From Albifimbria verrucaria (lineage: Eukaryota; Ascomycota; Sordariomycetes; Hypocreales; Stachybotryaceae): a stretch of 64,000 nt of DNA. The notes beneath the pieces were generated by a model that was not told where the DNA came from, did not search any database, and worked only from the letters and a program-made list of their open reading frames with translations. Positions within the stretch are counted from its first letter, which is position 1, and the number at the start of each line of letters is the position of its first letter. The position numbers and the translations under genes were made by a program. Positions 1-13,500 of this stretch are shown piece by piece. The stretch spans positions 1,178,001 to 1,242,000 of the forward strand of contig JAHREC010000049.1 in the NCBI GenBank assembly GCA_020081605.1. Direction: 5' to 3'.

Positions 1-1560
1 GTGGAGCGAAAACTCCTACAAGAGTCTCGGCAGCTAGTCTACGTGACCGCAGCCAGGCTGCTAGTCTATCCGACTGTTCGTTAAGCTGAGCATAGGTTAA
101 ATGCGTAAAGGCATCTGTTACAGCAATTGCTTCGGGGTATTCGGCTGCCTGTTCAAGGAAGATGTCCACCACGCTCGACTCTCGTGGATAATCTGATTTA
201 TCATCAGCTTTCAAAAGATATCTGGGCTGCAAACTCGGTAAGTTGGTAGTGAGACGCAGGCCTGCAATAGGCGCCAACGGCTGGTGAAGGCTCTGATAAA
301 GTACATCCTGGAACATATCGATCACGATCTGGATGGTCTTTGCCTCAAAAAGATCTGTTGAGTAAAACACCGCGCCCTCAAGTCGCTCTTCCCTCTGGAA
401 TAGGTGGAACTCGAAGTCAAAACGAGTAGTAGGGGTCGTCATTGGGATAGTCTTGCTCCTGAGGCCTTCAAGCTGAATGTTGCCGACGTCTTTCTGGGAA
501 TGGACCGCGAATATGAGCTGCACCAATGGGTTCCGAGATGTATCCCTGGATCCTGGTAGAAGGGTAGATACAAGACGTTCAAATGGCACATCTTGATTCT
601 CTAGTGCAGAGGTGACTATTGCCCGTACTTGCCGCACAAGCCCATCAAAAGTCTGGTTATTGTTAACTTCAATCCTCATACACTGGGTATTCACGAAGAA
701 TCCGATTAAGTCTTCCACCTCGGATCGACTGCGGTTAGCAATGGGAGTGCCGATAGTGGCATCATCTTCTCCCGTCAAGCGAAAGTGCGCTGCGCGGAAC
801 GCCGCAAGCAAGACGACGAATTGTGTAGCCTTGTGTAAACGACAGAAAGCCTGAATGCTATCATAGATCAGGCCATCGATCGAAAATTCTACCAAGCCAC
901 CTGCACCGGATAGCGCGGTTGGCCGCGGCTTGTCGCACACGATGGTAGCAGGCTGACTGCCAGCTAACTCCTTTGTCCAATACGCGAGCTGCTTATCATG
1001 CTTAGCTATTTGTGCATCTTGTCTCTCCCATATAGAAAAGTCACGGTATTGGATTGGCAGGGGCTGCCCGCGACAGGGGCTCCTGACCGTGAAGACATGC
1101 AGCGTAGAACATGGCCAGCTCACGTTGCAGGATCTCAAAAGACCAACCATCGGATATTATATGGTGCATCACAATTGAAAGCACATAGCTGTCCTCCCCT
1201 AAACGAAGCAAGGACACACGCCAGGCTAATTCCTGAGTAAGGTCAAACGGCCTGGCCTGATCCTCCTGCAGGATCTCCTCATAGTTCCCATCGTAAACAT
1301 CAAGAAGACGTAGTGCCTTGTTGTAGCCCGCCGGCTGTACGACCTGAATACCAACTCCATCAAGTTCTTCGAATGTTGTCCGGAGTGTCTCATGTCGCTG
1401 CATGAGGGCGTGCAGCGCGGCCTCTAGAGCACGGACATCGAGATTGCCACTTAGATGCACGGCTAACGGCATATGGTACCCAGACGAGTTGCCTAGTTCA
1501 AGTTGATGAAGGAACCAAAGCCGACCTTGCGCGAACGACTGCTCAACTGGACCGCTGTAA
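1..1560 (-). other. NRPS module 6: C6 and start of A6 (cut by window edge)
   Basis: C6 has [15 protein letters not shown] and HHIISDGWS, like C4. The start of A6 is readable between about 190 and 1 ([14 protein letters not shown], then ETLVGVFAP) and matches A4 more closely than A3 or A5. Whether A6 has a methyltransferase, and how many modules follow, lies outside the window. Confidence 0.8.
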
Positions 1561-4500
1561 GGCTGTGGGATAATCTGGCTATGTGCAGTCGATCCTTGCT
1601 CAATGGTGCTGGCAAGGTCGGCGATAACAGGATGATTAAAGATAGCCTTGACAGATACCCAGGCATCCAATTTCCTAGTAAGACGTGCAGCTAGTTTAGT
1701 GGCCATAAGGGAGTGTCCGCCGAGGTCAAAGAAGTTGTCATAGATCCCGACCGTAACACCGAGGACATCGGCAAACTCCTCGCAAAGCACTGCTTCTGTT
1801 TCATCACGGGGCGCTTCGTAGGCTGTCGTGGTCCTGCCCCTGGGTGCGATCTGGGCCTTTTCCAAAGTTGGCGACGATCAACTTTACCATTTGCGTTTAC
1901 CGGCAGTTGATCGAGCACTAGGATCTGGGGCGGGATCATGTAAGAAGGAAGCAATGTTTGCAGGTATTCCCGAACTTGCGCTTCTACCTTCCTGCCGTGT
2001 TGACGTTGCATCGGCCTGTTCGTGAGCAGACTTGGCGGACGGTCACTGTGCTCGGTTGGGAAGTGGAACAAGACACGGCTTTTGACGGAAGGCTCGAAAC
2101 GATGAAAGATGGCATCGAAGCCACCGTTTTGTGAACGCTGGCGTGCGCAACTGAACTCTACGCGAAAGCCAGCCTGCTTGCCCAGCTCAATTAAATCGAA
2201 CGGACATAGTGAGATGCACTGCTGCGCCTTGTGACGAATATCTGATATCCAAGCGGCATCATCGATCGAGTCAGACACATCAGAAGTAACAAGAGACTGG
2301 ACAATCTGTCGTTCAACAATAGTTTTGCTATAGGGGATATTGCCCACAGCAACGGTCAGTTTATCAACCGAGTTCTGAAGGAAACCAAGCAGGCCTCTCT
2401 TGTCAAGCCCTGAGGCTTTGAAGTCGATCCAGGCCGCTGGCTCCACTGTTCGAACAAGTTGCTGCGGTTTTTCCTGTTCATTGGATCCACGGATATGAAT
2501 TATTGCTTGATAGCGGTATGCACTGAGTTCGTTGGTAGCTTTCATACGCTTTGGTAAGACCTCGACATGCCAGATTCGATCAGGGAATTGAGCTTCAAGT
2601 CCTGTGAAGAAGGCAGGGTCCACGAGAAACTCTTCCTCTCCTTCTTCCAGTTCGGCGATTTTTCGCCGGATATCGCGCTTCGTGGTGGCTGGTCCTAAGG
2701 CACGCAGCGCCCGGGCAGCGAGGAAGTCGCGGTTGATGGCCCAGGACCGTACGTCGCCAAAGACCATACGTTTAAGTCCGGGAACTTGTAGAAGGCTCTT
2801 AATTAATTCCATAAGGTACTCTCTATTAGGGAAGTACTGTGCCACGGAATTAGTGACGACGAGGTCTGCCCCGGTTTCGGCTAACTTGGTTGCATCGTTC
2901 GCAGTACCAACGTGAACGTGGGCCTTGCCAGCAACGGCGGGCACACGATCGATTCTGCTGCGCACAAAGTTGACTGCAGAGACAGAGGGGTCAAGGCCTA
3001 AATAGCTCTTCAAGCCTTTACCCAAGTTGAACAATATCATGCCGCTGCCGCAACCGATTTCAACGACCCGACCTGCCGGCTGGGCATCGAGAATAGTGTC
3101 CATCGTGTCATTTAACCATTCCTGCATCTCCAGCTTATTAATATCACTACCGTCATACATAGATACCCATCCCAGGAAATCATTGCCCACGTCAGCCTGG
3201 TCGATGGTTTCAATGTCTGTATATGTACTCATCTCGAAGTGATTGCCCCAGCCTTGAACTTGTTGGTCGAGCTCGTCCTGAGTATCATCTGCAAAGTGCT
3301 TTTCGTATGATGAGATAAAACCAACCATCTCCACTCCGTGGTCCTCTTGTTTGCGGATGATGATGGCCGCGTCACGAACTCCTGGGTGCCTGAGCAGAAC
3401 CTGCTCTACCTCAGCTGGCTCAACACGGAAGCCTCGAATCTTGACCTGTTGATCGATGCGTCCAAAGAACTCCATTTGTAAATCAATGGGCCTGTACCTG
3501 GCACGATCGCCAGTGCGGTAAGCGCGTATGGTTTCGCCCTGAATATCTATGTCCACAAATCGACCAAGGTTGAGCGTTGAATTTGTGTACCCACGGGCCA
3601 CACCGTCACCAGTTAGAACAAGTTCACCCATGACACCTGGGGGCACTAAGCGCTGATTAGAATCCAGAATAAAAGCACCTGAATTACTAATTGCACGTCC
3701 GACAGGGACACCGTTGACACAGAGCTCGCTGGGGTTCATATGGAAAGCCGTGCTGTATACAGTGTTTTCCGTGTGGCCGAGGACATTGATGATGCCGCCC
3801 CTGGCCAGGGCTTGCGCAGTGAGAGCGTCCTGTATATCCAGGCGGTCGCCAGAGGCGAAGAGCAGGTCTATTCCCTTAATCATTGAAGGGTCTTCAGCAA
3901 GGCATTGCTTTAATAATGCCGGTGTGAACATAACAGCCTGTATTTTTTCTTGTGCAAAAACACGACTTAGCAGAGTCACATCTAATACAGTCGTGTGGTC
4001 GATACACACCAAGCATCCTCCGTTGAGAAGCGCGGTGTATATCTCCCAGGTCGATGCATCGAAGGCAAGATTAGCGATGTGAGCCACAGGCACAGCTGAC
4101 TGTGCCTGTGATTGGATATTAGTGTTCCTCACCAACCGTATAATGCCTCGGTGCTCAATCATAACACCTTTCGGTTGGCCTGTGGAGCCGGAAGTAAACA
4201 TTACATAGGCTAGGCTTGTAGCTGTGGGCTCGACGGTTTGTCTTGAAGCTAGCTGCGTTACGAGCTTGTTTTCTCGTGCATCGGCGATCCTCGTGAACTC
4301 AACGCCGTCTAGCCGGGTATCTGGGACAGGCACGTCTGTGCCGAGCAAGATCAGTTTCCTGCCACTAATTGTTGATAAGATGCTTTCCAGACGGCCTAGA
4401 GGAACATTAACATCAAGTGGTAGATAAGCAAGATTTGCCTTCAGAATTCCAAACAAGGCCACGATAGCCTCGCAGGACCGTGGTGCCAGCATGCCAATCA

Positions 4501-7500
4501 GAGTCTCCGGAGCAAAGCCTTGCTGGCCCAGCCAGGATGCCAGCCTGTCGCTCTGCTCATCTAAATCTGCATAGGTGAGCTCTGAAATCTTATCTTTGAC
4601 GGCAATAGCATCGCGACTTAAGGAGACCTGGTTGCGGAAGAGGGAGATAATGCTAGCATCCCTAGGAAAGTCCGTCCGCGCAATCTGGAGGAGACCCTTA
4701 TCGTTAAGATTGGCGAGACCGGCGGTAAGGGGCATAGTTGCAATGGATACGGAAGGTTCTTCGAGCCCACGGCGAAGAACCTCGCGGAAGATGGTATCTA
4801 ATGAACTGATGGATGCTGGGTCGAACAATTCATTTGAATACATAATGGTTCCGTGCAGGCTATTCTTTTGCTGAAAGAAATGGAACTCAAGGTCAAATCG
4901 GGAGGTTTTGGTTTCCTCCAATAGCTCAGAATGTAATCCACTGATTTGCAAATGACCCAGGTCCTGTTGATAATGCACGGCCAATATCACCTGGATGAGA
5001 GGGTGACGTGAAATATCTCGGTTCCCTGGCCGTAACTCTGCGACCAGCTTGTCAAAGGGACATCTTGATTCGCTGACGCAGACGCTATAGCAGAAGCAAC
5101 CTTCTTAACCAATGTTTCAAAAGTTTCATCTTCCTCTAAGATGGTCCGGATACACTGCATATTAACAAAGAATCCTATTAAGTCTTCAAGCTCAGGTCGG
5201 TTACGGTTAGCAATAGGCGTGCCGATGGTTGCGTCTTCCATTCCGGTAAGTCGAAATTGAGCTATTCGGAAGGTAGCAAATAGCATAGAAAACGGTGTAA
5301 TCTGATTCCGCCTACAGAACCTCTTAAGATCCTGATAAAGCATCCCATCAATCGCAAAGTGATGGACTTCTGCAGTTCCTGACGGGATATTTGGGCGGGG
5401 CTTATCACATAACAGAGTCCCCGGTTGGCTGCCACTTAGCTGTTCTTTCCAATATGCTAGTTGGCGTTCCTGTTCGGCAAGCTGGGCTACCTCCTTCTGC
5501 CAGACCGCAAAATCGCGGTATTGAATGGGGAGAGGTTTCACCTGCGATAGCGGATCTCTGCCACTGAGGGCTGCGGCGTAGAAAGTTGCCAATTCACGTT
5601 GCAAAATATCGACAGACCAACCATCAGAGATGATGTGGTGCATTGCCACGGATAAGATATACTCCTGCCTGCCCAGGCAGATAAGTGCCGGGCGCCACCC
5701 TGGCTCGGTCTCTAGATTAAAAGGTGTCGAGTTTTCTCTCTTTAGCACCTTTTGAGTTCCTGTTCGGAAGCCCCAGGAATTTCAATGACACGCAACTTCT
5801 TAGCAATAAATGGGTGCACCACTTGGACGTTGACGCCGTCATGTTGTCGGAACGTAGTGCGTAAGCTTTCGTGACGTTCCTCGACAGCTTGCAGTGCGGC
5901 ACTCATAGCCTCAATGCTCAGGGGACCTGTAAGACGGCAGGCAAAAGAACTTAGGTACCATGTAAGACCAGGATGCAAACGTTCGAGGAACCAAAGGCGG
6001 CCTTGTGCAAACGACTGTTGAACCGGCCCATCGTACGGTCGGGAGACGATAGGATCGTGTTGCTTCGAGCCCTGCTGGAGGGTCGCTGCAAGATCGACCA
6101 ATACCGGGTAATCAAAGATATCTTTCACAGTAATATGGACATCGAGTCTCCGGTTGATATATGCTGCAAGTTTCATTGCCATAAGAGAGTGCCCACCTAG
6201 GTCGAAAAGTTATCCGCAATTCCAACCTCCATGCCAAGCACGTTTGCGTATTCTTCGCATAGTGCTGCTTCAATGTCATTGCGTGGTGCCACACGTATAT
6301 AAGCCGGACTGGTCTTCGGAACCACCATGGCTCTCCTAACAAGCTCATGGCGATCCACCTTACCGTTTGCATTGAGTGGCAATTTCTTAACTAGAACTAT
6401 TTGTGTCGGAACCATGTACGAAGGGACGGAGAGTTGCATCTGCTGTCGAATATTCCTCTCTAAAGTGTTAGCCGAGATGGCCTGTGAATCAGACTCGTTT
6501 TCTACGTTTTCGACTGCACCAAGCAAATCGGTTGTGACGAATCCAACCATATCAGGTGGTTGGTCGTCACACTTCCTAATAATGACTGCTGCATCCCGGA
6601 CCTCTATGATATTGGCGAGGGCATGCTCTACCTCTGCCATCTCGATTCGATGGCCTCGAATCTTAACTTGCTCATCTCCACGGCCAAAATACTCGATTTC
6701 TCCGTCAACTGGTCGATATCGTGCGCGGTCACCGGTACGGTAGGCGCGCATAGACTGGCCGTTAAGGGTAACTTGTATAAAACGATCCGAATTCAACGCT
6801 GGGTCCGTATAACCACGGGCCAGGCCATCGCCTGTGACGATAAGCTCACCAATTACTCCCAAGGGAACAAGTTGCTGGTAAGAATCTACAACATAAGCTC
6901 CTGAGTTTTTGATGGTTCTTCCAAGAGGCAGGCCGTTCACGCAACGCTCGTCGGGGTCACTGTATATATTGTGCTGAAGGTGGTATTTTCCGTGGGCCCA
7001 TACCCGTTGCAGAGGGCTTTTCGAACCAGGCTGCGTGCCTTGAATGCATCTTGAGGTCTTGTTGCCTCACCGCCAACAAGCAGAACATCAAGGCTGTTGA
7101 TAATCGCAGGCATGTCTTCGAGAAGCTGACGTAGTAGGCCTGGTGTGAAGAAGGCGGTGCGAATCCGGTTAGCATGAACAGCATCCCGAAGTAGAGAAGG
7201 ACTTAGGACGGTTATTTGATCTAGGCAAATGACCGTTCCAGCGTTGAGAAGTGCTGAATAAATCTCCCATGTCGTTGCGTCAAATGCCAAGTTTGATATG
7301 TGGGCCACGTTAGTCCCGGCTTTCACTTGAAGATGCGGATTAGTCTGCTTCACAAGCCGCACAATGCCCCGGTGTTCAATCATAACACCCTTCGGGCGGC
7401 CTGTTGAGCCAGATGTAAACATAACATAAGCCAGACTGGTGGAACATGGACGCATAAGTGCATTGGCTGTTGCTTTGGTGGAAGGACGGCTTAATACATC

Positions 7501-10500
7501 TGCAACCTTCACCAGCTCTGCCTTTGGCGCCTGGAACTCTTCTATTGGTACAGGGAGCCAACCAGTATCAATATTTTACTCTCAGAGGTTGTCGATAAGA
7601 TATCCTCAAAACGAGATTTCGGTATATTTATGTCAAACGGCAAGTATGCCAGGTTAGCCTTCAGGATTGCGATGAAGGTCATGACAGTTTCACATGATCG
7701 TGGAGCTAGCACACCAACCAGCGTTTCTTCTGGCAATTGGCGCTGCTGTAGCCACGTAGCGAGCTTATCCGACTGCTCGTTGAGCTGAGCATATGTGAGC
7801 TCCGAGTGGGCGTCCTTAACCGCAACCAACTCAGGGTGGGCGGCCACCTGGGCGAGGAAAACATCCACTACGCTCAGATCCCGGGGATAATCTGATTTGC
7901 TCGGTTCAAGCAAGCCCATGCTCTGTAGAGCCGGCATGCCATCTGTTAGTGCTATGCTTGCCAAAGGTACATGTGGTTGGTCAAGGCCCCGGCGCAGCAC
8001 TTCCTGGAACACATCAATAACGACCTGAACGCTCCGAGATTCAAAGAGATCAGTGGAGTAGAAGACTGCGCCTCTGAAACTGTCTTCGTCTTGAAATAAG
8101 TGGAACTCAATGTCGAAACGTGTAGTTGGAGTAAATGACAACTTTTGACTGGTAAGCCCTTCTAGTTCAACCTTTTCAACATCCCTTTGCGAGTGAACAG
8201 CGAAAATTAGCTGCACCAACGGGTTGCGAGAGGTATCTCTTGACCCAGGCAGAAGCGCGGACACAACACGCTCAAAGGGCACATCTTGGTTTTCCAGTGC
8301 AGAAGTCGTCGTTGACTGCACCTGTTGTACCAGATCTTTAAATGTCTGGTTATGATTTGTGGTAATTCTCATACATTGGGTATTGATAAAGAAGCCGATA
8401 ACGCCTTCCAGCTCAGACCGGGTACGATTAGCAGTCGGCGTACCGATTGTCGCATCATCATCCCCGGTCAGGCGGAAATGCGCGGCACGGAACGCAGCAA
8501 GCAACACAGTGAATGGGGTAACCTGGTGTGTGCGGCAGAATGTCTGGAGGCTTTCGTAGCTGCGTCCCGTGAGAGGGAACTCAATGAGACCACCAACGCC
8601 GGAGAGGGTGGTAGGGCGCGGCTTATCACATACGAGTGTGGCTGGCTGGCTACCGGCTAGTTGTTGCGTCCAATAGGCCAGTTGCCGTTCATGTTTAGCA
8701 ACTTGAGCTTTCTGCCTTTCCCATCTGGCAAAATCCCTATATTGAATAGCCAGCGGCGGCACCTGCGATAGGGGATCCTGGCCACGAAGGGCTGCAGCAT
8801 AGAATAAGGTCAGTTCCCGTTGCAGAACCTCAAAGGACCAGCCATCAGATATAATGTGATGCATAATTAGAGACATAACATGATCCTCCTTGCCTAGCCG
8901 AAGCAATGCCACGCGCCATGCGAGTTCCTTAGAGAGATCAAATGGCCTCGCCTGCTCCTGCTTTATGATCCCTTCGAATTGTCCATCGCGGACTTCAAGT
9001 ACGCGAAACACGCCCTGATAGGTCGTGGCCGGCTGTACGACCTGGACACCGACGCCATCATTCTCCTCGAATGTGGTTCGCAAGCTTTCATGACGCCGTA
9101 TAAGAGCATGTATGGCGGCCTGCAGCGCGTTTACGTCAAGGGGACCGCTAAGCCGCACTGCCACCGGCATATGATATCCGGAGGAATCACCCAATTCGAG
9201 TTGGTGAAGAAACCAAAGACGGCCTTGTGCAAACGACTGTTGAACCGGACCATCATATTCTTGGGAACTTATGGTATCATAAGCTATCGTACCTTGCTGG
9301 ATAGTGACGGCGAGATCGGCGAGTACTGGGTAATCGAAAATGGCCTTGACCGACACGCGGGCCTCCAATCGTCGGGTCAGACGAGCAGCCAGCTTCGTAG
9401 CCATAAGGGAGTGACCACCGAGATTAAAGAAGTTATCTGATATACCAACCTTCACGCCAAGCACATCAGCGAATTCATCACAAAGGATTTCCTCAACCTC
9501 ATTCCGAGGTGCCGTGTATGTTGTCTCGGCCCTGGCCCTAGGCGCGACATACGCCCGCTCAGCAAGCTCACGCCGATCAACTTTGCCATTTGCGTTAACA
9601 GGCAATTGGTCGAGTACTATTATCTGGGTCGGTATCATATACGTTGGTAGCAGTGCCTGTAGGTATTCGCGTATCTGCGATCCAACCTTCCTGGTCTGCT
9701 GTGCGCGCAGTGGTTGGTTGGTCAAAGAACAAGGCTCACGGCCCTCGTCTTCTGTTGGAAATTGGATGAGCGCACGGCTGTTGCTCTGAAGCGGTTGGAA
9801 GCGATGGAATACGGCATCGAAAGCACCGGCTTGTGACCGCTGCCGTGCGCAACTGAGCTCTACAAGGAAACCTGCCTCTTTGCCTAGCTCGACAACTTCG
9901 GCCGGAGACAGGCATGTGTAATGCTGGGCCATCTTCTTGACCTCTGATATCCAAGCAGCGCCATCAGTTGAGTTCTTGGCGCTGTCATCTTCGAGTGACT
10001 GGACAAGGAGCCTCTCGGTGATGGTTCTGCTGTAGGGGATATTGCCCACAGCGACGCTCTGGGCACTGGCCGATTCCTGTAGCATACCAAGAAGCTTAGT
10101 CTTATTAAGTTTTGAGGTTTGAAAATCAATCCATGCCTCTGGTTTAATGCAGTGCACAGGTTCCTGCTCCTCTTCGTGTGGTCCTTGTAGATGGATGATA
10201 GCTTGATACCGGTAGGCGCTGAGCTCGTTTGTGGCCTTCATGCGCTTGGGGAGAACTTCAACATGCCGGATACGGTCTGGGAATCGACTTTTAAGCCCGG
10301 TGAAAAATGCTGGGTCCGCAAGCATTTCCTCCTCGGATTCTTCAAGGTCTGCCATCTTCCTTCGAATTTCATCCTTAGTAGCTGTCGGCCCAAGGCTACG
10401 CAAGGCCCTTGCTGCCAGGAAATCACGATTAATAGCCCAAGACCGCATATCGCCGAAAACAATACGTTTGACCCCTTGAATTTGAAGGAGAGTCTCGACG

Positions 10501-13500
10501 ACCTTCAAGAAATATTCTGGTGTTGGGAAATACTGGGCCACTGAGTTTATCACAACCAGGTCGGCTTGTAGGCCATGGAGCCCAGCTGCATCCGTCGCGG
10601 TGCCAACATGGACTTGTGCCTTGCCAGCTACGGTACGAACAGACTGGATCCTGTTGCGGACGAATGCAACAGCGGAGCCTGATGGGTCAAGGCCAACATA
10701 GCTCTGTAGTCCATCGCCGAGGTTAAACAAGACCATTCCACTTCCCGTACCAATCTCAAGCACACGGCCGGCTGGTTGGCCATTGAGAATGGTAAACATC
10801 GTATCGTCTAGCCACTCTTGCATCTCGGCTGTATTAATTTTGGAACCGTCGTACATAGATACCCAGCCTGTGAAGTCATTTCCAACGACGGATTGATCCA
10901 CCACCTCAAGTTCCGTATATGTGCTCGTCTCGAAGTGATTTCCCAGCTCTGGACTTGGTCAGTCACAACCTTGTCGAAATCTTGAATGAACTTCTCGCTC
11001 CTTGCCGCAAGGAAGGCCACCATCTCCACTGCTTGGTCCTCTTGCTGCCTCCGAATAACAATGGCAGCATCGCGGACTCCAGGGTGCTTCAAAAGGACCT
11101 GTTCCACCTCGGCCGGCTCAACACGAAAGCCGCGAATCTTAACTTGCTGGTCAATACGCCCAAAGAATTCGATCTGCGCATCGCCAGGCCTATACCTCGC
11201 TCGGTCACCGGTGCGATAAGCCCGTATATTCTCCCCATTGATATTGACTTCCACAAACCGGCCTGGATTAAGGGTAGGATCGGTATATCCACGAGCTACG
11301 CCGTCACCCGTCAAGACGAGCTCACCCATCACGCCAATAGGCAAGAGGTTCTGGTGAGGATCCAATATCAACGCGCCCGAGTTGCTGATCGGGCGCCCAA
11401 CAGGCACGCCATTAGTGCATAGCTCTGTGGGTTGCATATAAAATGCTGTGCTATAGACAGTATTCTCGGTATGACCCAGTGCGTTGATTATACCACCTTT
11501 GGCTAAAGCCTGCGCCGACAGGGCATCCTGGACGTCTAGCCGGTCACCGGAGGCAAATAACAGCTCAAGGTCTTTGATAGTCGAAGGAGACTCAGCAATA
11601 CACTGTTTCAGCAGTGCTGGTGTGAACATAACAGCGCGAATTCTCTCTTCATCGAATACCCTGCGTAGCAGCGCCATATCCAGTACGGTTGTGTGGTCAA
11701 TGCAGACTAACGTTCCTCCATTTAGAAGCGCAGTGTAGATCTCCCAGGTGGCAGCATCAAAGGCGAGGTTGGCGATATGGGCTACGGAAACAGCACATTT
11801 AGCCTCGGTTTGTATGTTCGTATTTTTGACAAGCCGGATAATGCCTCGATGTTCAATCATTACGCCTTTCGGTCGGCCTGTAGAACCAGACGTAAACATA
11901 ACATATGCTAAGCTGGTTGCAGATGGCGCCGGAAGCTGTCCTACCGCATCATGCCGTGGATTGAGCTGTTCGTCTTGTGCCTCTGAAATTGTCATGAACT
12001 CGGTGCTTCCCAAACTGATAGCAGGTGAAGGGACATCCGCGCCGAGCAAGACAAGCTTTTCAGCATCGATAGAAGAGAGGATGGTCTCTAAGCGACCCAA
12101 CGGGATATTTATATCCAGAGGCAAATACGCCATATTTGCTTTGAGGATTGCGAGTATAGCGACAATGGCCTCGCATGATCGAGGGGCTAATACACCGATT
12201 AGTGTTTCAGGAGCATAGCCTCGCTGGTTTAACCAGCACGCCAATCGATCACTCTGCAAATCGAGTTCAGCATATGTTAGTTGCGACTTGCTATCCTTGA
12301 CGGCAATTTTATTACTGCAATATGCGACTTGCGCCCGGAAGAGGGCTGGGATGTTCTCATCTCGGGGGTATTCTGTCCGTGCAACTTGGGTCAGGCCTTG
12401 GTCTATGAGAGTATCGAGGCCACCCGTCAATGGCATAGAGATAATCGAACTGGATGGTTCTGCAAGCCCTCGACGGAGGACTTCATGGAAAATTGCTTGC
12501 ATCGATTGGATAGAATCTCGGCTGAACAGCTCGTTTGAGTACATAATGACGCCGCGTAAACAGTTCCTTTCCTGATAGAAATGAAATTCAAGGTCAAATC
12601 GTGTTGTTTTCACAACATCTATGCGTTCTGAGCTCAGGCCGTCTAAGTTTATGTGACCTAGGCCCTCCTGATAATGTACAGCTAGTGTCATCTGAACGAG
12701 CGGGTGACGCGAGATATCGCGGGTTCCTGGCCGGAGCTCAGCAACCAGCCGGTCAAAAGGGACATCCTGATGCACGGATACAGCTGATATAGTTGAGGCG
12801 ACCTTAGCTACTAGAGTGTTGAATGTCTCCTCTTCCGTTATCGTAGTGCGAATACATTGTAAGTTCACGAAAAAGCCAATTAAATCCTCTAGTTCAGGGC
12901 GGTTACGGTTTGCAATCGGTGTGCCAATAGTGGCATCCTGCATCCCAGTAAGCCTGAACTGTGCAGCCCGAAATGCTGCAAAGAGTGCGGCAAATGGCGT
13001 AATTTGGTTATGTTTACAGAAAACCTGGAGGTCATGGTATAGTGTTCCGTCAATAGTGAAGTCGCTAATTTCCGCTGAACCTGATGGAACATCCGGACGA
13101 GGTTTATCACACAGTAGAGTAGCAGGCTGGCTGCCCTCAAGCTGTTCTTTCCAAAAGTTCAACTGGCGCTCATGCTCAGTCACTTGGGCTTTTTCCTTCT
13201 GCCAAAGTGAAAAGTCACGGTATTGAATGGGCAGAGGCTCTAGTTGTGGTTTCTTCCCAAGTAGCGCGGCAGCGTAGAAGCTGCTTACCTCACGCTGGAG
13301 GATATCAACGGACCATCCATCACTGATGATATGATGCATCACAATAGATAGGACATGTTCCTCCTCTCCTAGCCTAATCAGTGCTGGGCGCCAACCGGCC
13401 TCGTTCTTCAGGTCAAACGGAATGGAATTCTCATGTTGCAAGGCTTGCGTGAGCTCTTCGGGACCTTGGACCTCAACAACCCGCAACTTTCTCGGGGCGA

